Assembly: GCA_027596945.1 (NCBI GenBank)
Contig: JADGJH010000389.1
Span: forward strand, 5,553 to 19,653
Direction: 5' to 3'
Origin: Physocladia obscura
Lineage: Eukaryota; Chytridiomycota; Chytridiomycetes; Chytridiales; Chytriomycetaceae
DNA length: 14,101 bases
Shown here: one piece after another, positions 1 to 12,200 of the stretch
Position numbering within the stretch: position 1 is the stretch's first letter
How the letters are laid out: every line of letters starts with the position of its first letter
Program-made: the position numbers and the translations under genes
Notes under the pieces: model-generated
The model's database searches: none
What the model saw: only the letters and a program-made list of their open reading frames with translations
What the model was told of the DNA's origin: nothing

Positions 1-132
1 TTTTTAAAAAATACATAAAACCCTTTTTAAAAAAACAAATTAAATAAAAAATATTAAAATTTCTTTATTTTGTTTAATTTTTTTTTTTTTTTTTTTTTCA
101 ACTGATAAAATATATTCATGATCGAATTGCAG
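1..132. other. A/T-rich left flank with a 21-T run: intron 3' end or 5' leader
   Basis: No coding sequence is evident in 1-76. An uninterrupted T run occupies 78-98 and the first AG after it is at 131-132 (TTGCAG), so this could be the end of an intron whose upstream exon lies off the window. Alternatively it is promoter or leader and translation starts at 147. The reading frame of exon 1 is open leftward only to a TAA at 75-77, and the stretch 102-146 in that frame reads like plausible dynein-tail sequence. Confidence 0.5.
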
Positions 133-278
133 ATGAAGCCGCCGAAATGATCATTATGAATATGGACAGATCCTTTATCCCTGACACGAGACGTAAATCT
201 TTCAAACGGCATTTGCCGTCTGACAGCAGTATCAGCGGGTTGATAGACAAGGAAACAGAAGAACAAGAGCTGCTGGAG
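133..278 (+). CDS. Dynein exon 1 (extreme N-terminal tail; 5' boundary uncertain)
   Basis: Reads in the frame of position 147 through an Arg/Lys/Glu-rich stretch ending ...ETEEQELLE before a GTGATC donor at 279. In-frame ATGs are at 147, 156 and 162. The left edge is either an acceptor at 132 or a start at 147. The following intron (279-327, 49 nt, phase 0) ends in an A-tract acceptor, AAAAAG, with no pyrimidine tract. The tail of inner-arm heavy chains anchors the motor to the doublet and binds light and intermediate subunits; sequence conservation here is low, so this exon is called mainly because the frame joins cleanly to exon 2. Confidence 0.65.
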
Positions 279-3200
279 GTGATCTCTCTATTAAATACAA
301 CATATAAACAATAAATAAAATAAAAAGGCTTTCTACAACTATTTCAACGAAAATATCAAATCCCAGTCATATAGTGAAATCGAAGAAAAAACAGTAGATC
401 GAATATTAAACTCGATCCCAACACTGCTGAAAGAAAATCACGTTAAGCTTCTCACGGAGCTTGAAAATGAAGTGCAGAAAGAGTTTTGTGAGAGTGGAAA
501 AATATCTGCGGTTAATTATATTTTGCGGAAACCGGTTGGGAAGGCAGATAGGTATTTGAATACTATTCTTTTAATTCAATTGAAGAAAAACCAGGATAAG
601 GAAAGACCATCTTCCGTTTCCTCAAGACAAATGCCCTTTTCCTTCCGGATGGCAAAAACCTTTCAAGGACGCAAAGACAAAGCTCGAAAAAAATCTTTTT
701 ATCGCTCATCCTTGTATGCTGCGCGTTATGGCGATTTGGCGAGAGTTTGAAGATCAGCGATTCGTGAATATGCAAGAAATTCAATCGCAAAAAGAAGCTT
801 TTAGAATAGGTGGATTTAGGAGCATGATTCTTGTACAAAGTGAAAAATGCCGTGAAGTATTGTTAAAAGGGTATTTACGTAATTTCTCAATTCAGTAATT
901 TGGCAGTTGTTGTAATATAAAATGCAGATGGTTCATTAAAGTGCTCCGAATTTTCGCCGAATACTTTGTACGGCCCAGGCGTCGCGGAAGCATTGTTGAA
1001 CGACCACCAGACGCATTTTTTCGATCAGCTTCTGCTCTTCTCTACAACGAAATACTCACCATTATTACCGAATCCATCCACACGTATACATCGTTATTCA
1101 GCTTTTATCCAATTAGCGCACCTATTGAGAACGAACATGGCCAATTAATTCAAACTCATCCGAGCAGCTTTCAAGCTCTGCCTCCACGTTTTTATGTTCG
1201 CCTTTGTCTCGATAACGCAAAAGTCGAGTTTGACCCAGTTCTCGCTGATATTGGAGAAGCCGTTATTGACTGTCTCGATTTTTGCTACAAGGCTGTTGAA
1301 AGCATTCCGCAGATTGATGGCGTGATTTTTAATTCAAGTGCCTCCGCCGCGGATGCGTTTCTGACTCCAGCCAATCATCAACACCTGCCAAACAATAACG
1401 GAATTCGTACAAATAACAGCAGTACTATTCAAACCCCTGCTTCTACTTTAGATCAAGTTGACGCCATTGCAGCATGTATTAGTGCAGTTAGGCATGATCA
1501 ATATCTTCGAATTGCACCCGAGCCTAGCATTGTCAAGACTGCTTTGGGAAAATTGAAGGCTTATACCAATGAGTGTTTTAAAGTCGTTCATGAGTTTGTC
1601 GAGAGTAGATACAAACAATTTGAGAGTATTTACACAGGACTAGCATTGCAAGATATTGCCGCATTTTTTTTAGAAGAACATCAATTTGACGAGTATACCA
1701 GAGTAAAATTTTGTTTCTTTCTATAATATTTTTTTTCTTCTTAATTTTTACTTTTTAATTTTTAAATTGATTTTCTTTTTATTATTTAAATTATTTTCTA
1801 CAGCCGTTTTACTTATTTTAATTTTTAATTTTGGACGTTTGTTGTTCGATAATGCAGGAAATTGAAAAATATCGCAATATCGCAGCTCAAGTGATGAAAA
1901 ATCCACGTCGAGCCGAATTGCCAATGGTTGAGCTCCTCTGTGATGAGCTCCATCATGAAATTGCATTAATCGCCATGGAATGTTCAGATAAATTCTTGCA
2001 AAAAATTGTCCTTCAAACTATCGAACACGAAAAAAGGTGAATTTTAATAAATAAATAAATTTGATACTAATTTAGCTTTGCCAGTGTTTGTTCCCGTTAC
2101 GAAATTATTGAAGAGAATGCCCAAAAAGTTCCCGAAAACTTCAAAGAAATGGCCGATCAAATGGAATACATTGAGCTAGTCAAGAGCGAAACGCTTCCAG
2201 GACTCTTGATGGAACTGGACCAAGTTCGTCAACGTATTGTATACATTGCGACATTTTCAACAATGAGCGAGGAGCATATTCAACTCAACAATCGCACTTT
2301 TACATGGCCCATGCGAATAGGCCCCATTATGGACAAAGTGAATAGCATTATGGGTGCCGCACGTGAAAAATCGGAGGCTCAGCTCAAAGAGCGAAGGCTT
2401 AAATTCGAAAGTGAGCTGGAAGATGTTGGAAAGCAGGTTGAAGAGCTGATGGATGTGGGAGATTTGGATGAAATGCCGTTTTATGTCAAAAAAGTCCAAG
2501 GCATGGTCAAACAGCTTCAAACAGCACAAGAAACAATTTCATCATTCAATAAAGAGGAGCAACTATTTGGTTGGCCAATCACTGTATACCCTCAACGCAA
2601 GGGAATTCTTCAAGCATTGGAACCATATAATGCTTTATATACAACTTCAGTCAACTTTCAAAAGAGTTACAAGAAATGGATGGTAAAGCATTGTTCAAAA
2701 AAACAAATCATTCTACGTTTTAATGTTTAACAAATAGGATGGAAATCTTTTAGAACTAGATGCTGAGCAAATTGAAGCTGAAGTGGACACGCTAAAACGA
2801 GAAATGCATCGTGTTTTGGGAACCCTCATTCAAGCTCCAGCTCCTCAAAACATTGCCAAACAAGTAAAAGAAAAAATTGAGGAGTTCATGCAAAATATTC
2901 CAACAATTCAAGTTCTTTGTAACCCTGGAATGCGCGATAGACACTGGGCTAAAATGTCTTCTGTTGCAAATATTGAGTTGAAGCCCGACGCCAACTCGTC
3001 GTTGCGTAAAATGCTTAAACTGAATTTAGATCAGCATTTGCCTCAATTCAAAGAAATAAGCGAATCAGCATCAAAAGAATACACACTGGAAAAGAACATG
3101 AAGAAAATGGCCATTGAATGGGAGCCACTTGAGCTTGTATTACTTGCGTACCGTGAAACTGGAACAAGCATTTTAGCATCGGTTGAAGAAGCTCAACAAC

Positions 3201-6200
3201 TTCTTGATGACCAAATTGTTAAAACCCAGTCTATGCGAGGATCTCCATATATAAAACCCTTTGAGGCAGAAATCAAAGAATGGGAGAGAAAACTACTTAC
3301 CACACAGGAAATTTTAGATGAATGGTTGAAAGTTCAAGCAACCTGGCTTTATTTGGAACCAATCTTCAGCTCTGAAGATATCATGAATCAAATGCCCGAA
3401 GAAGGCAAAAAATTCAAAATGGTTGATCAAAGCTGGAGAAAGATTATGCTACAAGTACTAGAAGACCGCCATATTCTTCGAGTGACTGATATTCCAAATT
3501 TACTTGATGATATGATCAAAAACAACGAATATTTGGAACTGATATTGAAGGGCCTAAATTCTTATTTGGAGCTCAAGAGAATTAGTTTTCCAAGATTTTT
3601 TTTCTTGTCCAACGACGAAATGCTTGAAATTTTGTCTGAAACCAAAGATCCACTAAGAGTTCAACCGCATCTAAAAAAAGCATTTGAAGGAATTGCGACA
3701 TTGGAATTTGATGCAAATTTAGATATTTTGGCTCTATTTTCGGCAGAAAAAGAGCGCCTTCCCCTGTTGCACAAAATATCTACTGTTGAAGCAAAAGGCG
3801 CAGTTGAAAGGTGGCTTCTCGGTGTCGAGAAGGGAATGCTTGAAAGTGTGAAATACGTCGTGTCAGAATCCTACAAAGCGTTTTTTACAAAACCAAGAAA
3901 TCAATGGGTTCTTGATTGGCCCGGGCAAGTTGTCTTGTGTGTTTCTTCAATATTTTGGACACTTGGAATGGAAAACGCAATTGCTGCAGGAAAAAAAGGA
4001 TTGGATGAATATTGTGTTCAACTTAACAAAGAAATGCAAGATATAATTGCCTTAGTAAGAGGAAATCTGAGTAAAATGGCTCGTACAACTCTGGGTGCAT
4101 TAGTTGTGATTGACGTTCATGCTCGCGACGTAACGAGCCAACTTGCTTCTGAAGGATTGAAAGATGTGTCAGATTTTGCATGGTTATCTCAACTGAGATA
4201 TTACTTTCAAGATAGCGATGTTCTTGTGAAGATGATAAATGCTGTCAAAGTATATGGTGAGGTTTCCAGGTTATTATTAGATTAAATTACTTTTTTTTCT
4301 TACACTTTTCACGTCTTTATTATTCAGGATATGAATATTTGGGAAATAGTCCCCGTCTTGTCATAACGCCTTTAACCGACAGATGTTATAGGACTTTGAT
4401 GGGTGCGTTACAACTGAATCTTGGTGGAGCTCCAGAAGGGTGAATGAATAATATCATCCACTTTATCACTAACAAACAAATAGACCAGCAGGAACAGGAA
4501 AAACTGAAACAACGAAAGATTTGGCCAAAGCTTTGGCAAAACAATGCGGTAAGGGAGTTTTTTTTTTGAATGAATGTTTAGCTCACATGTGCTAAGGCAA
4601 AAAAAAAAGTTGTATTCAACTGTTCAGATGGTCTTGACTACCTCGCGATGGGAAAATTTTTCAAAGGACTGGCGTCATCTGGCGCCTGGGCTTGTTTTGA
4701 CGAATTCAATCGAATTGATTTGGAAGTACTTTCTGTTGTTGCACAGCAAGTATTAACAATCCAACGTGCTGTTGCAATGAAAATGAAAGAGTTTATGTTT
4801 GAAGGAACTAAGCTTACTCTTCAACCAACGTGCGCGGTATTCATTACAATGAATCCTGGTTATGCGGTGGGAATTTTAAATAATCTTACTTTGAAAGCTT
4901 ATTTTTTCTTCATAGGGGCGTAGTGAACTGCCTGATAATTTAAAGGCTTTATTTAGGACTGTTGCGATGATGGTTCCTGATTATACACTCATTGGAGAAA
5001 TTACTTTGTATTCCTTTGGATTCATTGAGGCAAGAAATCTTGCTCGAAAAATATCTGCAACATACAGGCTTTGCTCCGAGCAACTTTCATCTCAAGATCA
5101 TTATGATTATGGAATGAGAGCTGTGAAAAGTGTTTTGACTGCTGCTGGAAATCTGAAGTTGAAATATCCAGACGAAAATGAACAAATTTTAGTCCTACGT
5201 TCTATCATTGACGTTAATTTACCGAAGTTTTTATCTCAAGATATTGCACTTTTCAAAGGAATCGCGACGGATTTATTTCCAGGAGTTAAATTGCCAAAAC
5301 CGGATTATACAATGCTGGAAACTGCTATTGAAAAATCATGTAAAAAACTTGGATTACAAATGGTTCCTGCCTTTGTGGAAAAGATTATACAATTGTATGA
5401 AATGATGCTTGTCAGACACGGATATATGCTTGGTAAGAAAAATATCTGAAATTTTGTAACTGATATTTCCTATTTCCAGTCGGAGAACCGTTTTCTGGAA
5501 AGACATCTGCGTATCGAGTTCTAGCTGATGGCTTGACAGATTTGTGTACAACACTTGGCGATGATTCCGAGTTTCAAAAGGTTCAAATCAAAGTTATAAA
5601 TCCAAAATCAATTACCATGGGTCAACTATATGGTCAATTCGATCCTATTTCACATGAATGGACCGATGGTGTTCTGGCAACTAGTTTCAGATCATTTGCT
5701 AGCTCGCCATCTCCTGATCGCAAATGGGTTATTTTTGATGGTCCTGTGGATGCTATCTGGGTTGAAAATATGAACACCGGTAATTTAAATATTGAAAGAA
5801 AATTTTTACTATTTTTGAAATTTTATTACTAGTTTTGGATGACAACAAGAAACTTTGTCTCATGAGCGGGGAGATTATTCAACTTTCAAATACGATGAGT
5901 TTGGTGTTTGAGGTTATGGATTTGGCAGTAGCTTCAGTAAGTAATATTAAAATTTTAATTTTCTGCCTATTAATAAATTTATTTTCAGCCTGCTACTGTT
6001 AGTAGATGTGGAATGGTTTATTTAGAACCTGAAAGGATGGGGTGGAGACCTTTGATAAAGTCCTGGCTTGAAAGTTTAGAATATATGGCCCCAGATAATG
6101 TGCAATACTTAAATCAGCTCTTTGAACTTTTGGTACCTTCTTGCCTCCAGTTTGTAAAACGTGACTGCAAAGAAGTTTCACCTACTTCTGATATCGGATT

Positions 6201-9200
6201 AGTAAGATCACTATCGCAAATACTTGACAGCTTGTTCGATAATTTTAGAGATAATTCGCAAGCCACAAATCCAGAGGATGCCAAGCGATTGGAATGCAAA
6301 TTTGTATTTTCGTTGATATGGTCTATTGGAGGAAGTGTCGATCAGCAAAGCCAAGTCAAATTTGATGCGTTCCTACGAGATCTTTTAGCAAAATCAATGG
6401 AAATGCGCCTTCCAATCCCAATTGAAGAAGAATCAGTTGTGTATGATTATGTTTTTGAAAGTAAAGCGGGCGAGGAAGATACTTGGAAGTTATGGATCAA
6501 CACCATTGAACACGCTGAAATTCCTCAAAATGCCGATTTCGGAGATATTATCATTCCTACCAAAGATACTGCCAGATATAATTACTTGATGGAATTACTT
6601 GTCACTCACAACAAAATGTATCTTCTAGTTGGACCAACTGGAACTGGAAAATCAAAGTACATCGCAAATAAGCTACTAACTGGCCTCTCTAAAAGCAAAT
6701 ACATTCCAATGTTTATCAATTTTTCTGCCAGGACAAGTGCTAATCAGACGCAAGATATTGTAATGAGTAAATTGGACAAACGAAGAAAAGGAGTTTTTGG
6801 TCCACCTGTTGGCAAACGCTATTTGATTTTCATTGATGACCTGAACGTTCCACAAAAAGAGACTTATGGTGCACAACCACCAATTGAACTATTCAGACAG
6901 TGGGTAGATCACGGAAATTGGTACGATAAAAAAGATACGTCCAGACTTGAGTTAATCGAAATTCAATTGATTGGGGCAATGGGACCACCCGGTGGAGGGC
7001 GAAATGTGATCACTCCCAGGCTCTCACGCCATTTTAACCAAGTTGTAATTAATTCATTTGATGACTTGACAATGGCGCGTATTTTTCATAGCATCTTGAC
7101 TTGGCATTTTGGTCGTATGGAATTCGCGGATGAAATTCGAGAAATGGCCCAAGGTGTAATTCAAGCAACTTTGAGCACATATAAATGGGTCATTGAAAAC
7201 TTGTTGCCAACACCGGCAAAGACGCATTACACGTTTAATTTGAGAGACTTCTCAAAAGTTATACAAGGAGTTTTGCTTTCGAAGCCATCTTTCTTTCAAA
7301 CGCCTGATCAAATAATTAGACTTTGGGCACATGAAGTTTACAGAGTCTATTGCGATCGATTGATATCTGATGACGATCGATATGGTTTATTTTCGCATCT
7401 TTTAGATACCATGAAGGAATGTTTTGTTTGTGAGCCAGATGAAGTTTTCCAAAGCATTGCTAGTGGTGTTGGAGAAAACGACACTATTATTTTGATGGAA
7501 GATGATATGCGAGGATTAGTATATGGTATCATAAAATGATTCAAAACTTTATTTATAATATTATTATATTTTTTTTGTAGGCGATATTTTAAGTCCGCGA
7601 AAGCCAAATGAAGATCCTGACTACATTGAAATGCTTGATTTTGACAAAATCACAAATGTAGTCTCAGTATTTTTAAATGAGTACAATCAAATCAAAAAGA
7701 CCAAATTAAACCTCGTTTTGTTCAGATTTGCTATTGAACATGTTGCCAGGCTTTGCCGAATTCTAAAACTTCCCGGCGGTAATGCTCTCCTTGTCGGTGT
7801 TGGTGGAAGTGGTAGACAAAGTTTGACTAAACTTTCGGCATTTATTGTCCAATATGAACAATATCAAATTGAAATTTCAAAGTCTTATGGAAAAGTGGAG
7901 TGGCGAGATGATATCAAAAAAATTCTATTGACTGCTGGAGCTGAAAACAAAAAAACAGTATTCCTGTTTCCAGACACGCAAATCAAAGAAGAATCGTTTA
8001 TTGAAGATGTCAGCAATTTATTGAATGCAGGTGACGTGCCCAATATATTCGCCGCTGACGAAAAGCAAAATATTATTGAGAAATGTGTCAATGATGCCCA
8101 AGAAGAAGGCAAGCTGGGTGATGGTAGCCCAGCAACGCTATATAATTATTTTATTGAGCGCGTGAAAAAGAATCTACATATTGTTCTTTGCATGAGTCCT
8201 ATTGGAGATGCTTTTCGGACACGCATGAGAATGTTTTCATCAATTGTCAACTGCTGCACGATCGATTGGTTCCATGAATGGCCTGAAGATGCATTACAAG
8301 CTGTTGCAAAACAGTTTTTCAGTGATTTAGACTTAAGTGAATCAATCAGAAACTCCGTGGTTGTTATGTGTCGGCACTTCCATCAATCTGCCATCAATTT
8401 ATCTGGAAAATTTTTGGCAAACCTCAATCGACACAATTATGTTACTCCTACATCTTATCTTGAACTACTAAATGCATATAAAATGCTGCTAAAATCTAAA
8501 TTGGAAGAAGTCTCTTCCATTCGGCGTCGCTATACTGGAGGTCTTGAAAAATTACAATTTGCAGCTGACCAAGTCATGCAGATGCAAATTGACCTGTCTG
8601 ATTTACAACCACAGCTGAAAAAAACTTCAGAAGAAACATCTGAAATGCTTGTTAAAATTGCAAAGGAGTCTGTTGAAGTGGAAGCAACACGTAGTATTGT
8701 TGCTGGAGAAGAAGCCATTGCAACCGCGAAAGCTAATGAATCAACAGCCATCAAAACAGATTGCGAGGCAGATTTAGCCACAGCTCTTCCACTTTTGAAT
8801 TCAGCGCTCGCAGCTTTAGATACATTGAAAAAGCAAGACATAGATCTCGTCAAATCCATGAAAGTAAGTAATAGCAAAATCAAAAAAATGAATTTTTATT
8901 TATCGTATTGCTGAAATATAGAATCCACCTGACGGTGTAAAACTTGTTATGGAAGCTGTTTGTGTTATGAAGGATATCAAACCAGAAAAAATTCCAGACC
9001 CATCTGGATCAGGCCGTATGATATTCGATTACTGGAAGTCATCACTTAAAATGTTGAACGATCCAAAATTTCTGGATTCGTTGAAAAGCTTCGATAAAGA
9101 TGATATTCCTGTTGCAGTCATTAAAAAAATAAGGACTAATTATATGCCAAATCCCGAATTCAAACCGGAAAAAGTGAGAAATGCATCTTCGGCTGCAGAA

Positions 9201-12200
9201 GGTTTATGTAACTGGATTCTTGCTATGGAATCTTACGATAAAGTTGCGAAAGTTGTCGCTCCAAAACAAATTGCACTTGCACATGCTGAGGCTGAACTGG
9301 CAGTGACACTTGCAGGTCTTGCAGAAAAACGTGCAATTCTACAAGCTGTTCAGGATCGATTGACTGCGTTAAATGACAATTTGAACGCTCTTTCTGCAAA
9401 AAAAGATCGACTTGAACGAGAAGTTAAGAGTTGTGAAGAGCAACTTGACCGGGCGCAAAAACTTCTTGGGGGGCTAGGAGGAGAGAAACAGCGATGGACG
9501 GAAGTTGTTGCACAACTTGATGGCACTCTTTACAACCTGAGTGGAGATGTCCTTTTATCTGCTGGTGTTGTTGCATATCTCGGTGCCTTTACGAAATTTT
9601 ATCGAACTGAATGCACAGCAGAATGGTTAGAACGCTGTAGAAGTGAAGGGATAGCTTGTTCGGACGTTTTCAATCTGCAAAAGGTATTGGGTGATCCTAT
9701 CACCACAAGGGCATGGAACATTGCCGGCCTTCCATCAGATTCATTTTCGATTGATAATGGTATTATTGTTTCGAATGCACGAAGATGGCCCCTTATGATC
9801 GATCCTCAAGGGCAAGGTAGAATTTTTCTTTTTGTTTTTATGGATTTTTCAAGTAATAACCTACATAATAGCAAACAAATGGGTCAAAAATATGGAAAAA
9901 GATAATAATCTCCAAATAATCAAACTGACTGATACTGATTACGTGAGAAATCTCGAAAATGCAATAACTTTCGGAGCACCGGTTTTGCTTGAAAATATAA
10001 AGGAAGAAATTGATCCAATTATGGATACAATTTTACAAAAACAAGTTTTCAAATCCGGCGGTGCTGATTGTATCAGGCTTGGAGATGCTGTTATTGAGTA
10101 CAATGCCAATTTCCGGCTTTATATCACCACCAAGCTCAGGAATCCACATTATCTGCCTGAGGTTTCCGTAAAAGTGTCTGTGCTGAACTTTATGATTACT
10201 CCAGAAGGTTTAGAAGACCAACTTTTGGGAATCGTAGTTGCCAAAGAACGACCCGAGCTTGAAGAAGAGAAAACGCAACTAATTCTTCAAAGTGCCGAAA
10301 ATAAGAAAAAACTAAAGGAAATCGAAGATCAGATCTTATCTATTCTTTCTTCAGCAGAAGGGAATATTCTGCAAAATGAAACTGCAATTGAAGTTCTTTC
10401 TTCGTCAAAAGTCCTTTCCGTTGAACTTTTTGAAAAACAGAAAATTGCAGAAGAGACGGAAAAAAAAATTGATGAAACACGTGATTCATATCGTCCCATA
10501 GCAAGCCATTCCTCCGTATTATTTTTTTGCATCGCTGATCTTGCAAACATTGAAAATATGTATCAATACTCTCTCAATTGGTTTATTGATCTGTTCATTA
10601 ACGGCATAATGCAGTCAGCTAAATCGAGTATCGTCAAACGCAGGCTCAAAACGCTAGAAACATACTTTACATATTCTCTGTACTGCAATGTATGCCGTTC
10701 ACTTTTTGAAAAAGACAAACTTGTGTTTTCGTTTTTACTGTGCACGGCAATTCTTCGCGGGCGTGGGGAGCTCGACTTAGTGGAATTTCAATTCTTGACA
10801 ACTGGTGGAATAGGTTTGGGGCTTTCAGATGTGCCGAATCCAGATCCCGTTTGGATTGCCGAGAAAACTTGGGCGGAAATCACCCGGCTGTCAGCTTTAC
10901 CTGCCTTCAAAGGGCTTATAGAAGATTTCAAAGTTTCTGAATGGCGGTTTTTCGTTGATTTCCCTGAACCAATTAATGCCCCTATCCCCGAAAAATGGGC
11001 AACCTCATTAAATGATTTAGAAAAGACACTATTGGTTCGTGTTTTGCGACCCGAACGTATAGTTCCAGTGATTCAAGAATTTGTGAAATTAAAGCTTGGA
11101 CAAAAATTTATTGAGCCGCCCACATTTGACCTTTCGGGAAGTTACGATGATTCGAGCAATAGAACGCCACTGATTTTTATTTTGTCACCCGGAGTTGATC
11201 CAATGGCGCAATTATTGAAGTTTGCTGATGATAAAGGAATGGGTGGCCTAAAATGTCAGTCAATTTCCCTTGGACAAGGGCAAGGCCCCATTGCAGCAGC
11301 AATGATAAAAGATGCTCAAAAAACCGGAACTTGGATTGTTTTACAAAATTGCCATCTGGCAGTAAGTTGGCTAGCAGGTTTGAAATTGTTAACATTTATT
11401 TTCTACTTTATTTTTAAGTATAATTTGAACAGCTCTTGAGAAAATTGTTGATGATATGTCCACGGCATCAATTCATAAAGATTTTCGCCTTTGGCTGACT
11501 TCATACCCCAGTGACAAATTTCCATCATCAATTCTCCAAGTTGGTGTGAAAATGACCAATGAACCACCAAAAGGCGTGAAAGCAAATCTCTTCAAAAGCT
11601 ATATCAGTGATCCCATAGCAGATGAAAAGTTTTTTACAAGCTGTACAAAAGCTGGTCCATGGGAAAAGTTATTGTTTGGACTGTGCACTTTTCATGCCAT
11701 TATTCAAGAGCGGCGTAACTTTGGACCTCTTGGATGGAATATTCCTTACGAATTCAATGAATCAGATTTACGCATATCTATGCGCCAGTTGCTCATGTTT
11801 CTTGATGAATATGAAGAAATTCCGTTCAAAGCCTTGTCATATTTGACAGGAGAGTGCAATTATGGTGGAAGAGTAACTGACGACTGGGATCGCCGGACTC
11901 TCATGAATATTCTGTCAATTTACTATTGTCCAGCAATAGTCGATGATCCTGGCTATAAGTTTTCGCCTTCAGGAATTTATTATGCTCCACCAAAAGGAAA
12001 GCATTCGGAATATGTGGAATATATCAAACAACTTCCATTGAATCAAAGCCCAGAAATTTTTGGAGTCCATGATAATGGAGATATTGCAAAACAACTTGCT
12101 GATACCAAAAACTTGTTTGCCTCAGTTATAAAGACTCAAGAATCAAGTGCGTCTGGTGGTGGAGCTGGAGGTGGGAAAAGCAATGATGAGATAGTGACTG

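Noticed and set aside
600..900. Apparent frameshift in the tail (two overlapping plus frames around 600-750)
   Set aside because: A 43-nt GT-AG intron at 552-594 links the two frames and restores conserved tail sequence, so no mutation is needed.
928..1150. Apparent second frame 924-1148 and an apparent single-base shift near 1015
   Set aside because: Splicing 871-927 keeps one frame through [11 protein letters not shown] and yields the conserved KGWF; the other frame is a shadow.
941..1726. Separate gene of 261 residues starting at a GTG
   Set aside because: It is exon 4 read through the donor at 1703 into intron 4; its content is dynein tail.
8530..8883. Minus-strand frame of 117 codons opposite the stalk
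   Set aside because: It is the antisense of the codon-biased coiled-coil region, with no recognisable domain; the plus strand is clearly coding.
10329..10550. Minus-strand frames of 68-73 codons opposite exon 17
   Set aside because: Shadows of the conserved AAA5 to AAA6 coding strand with no independent support.
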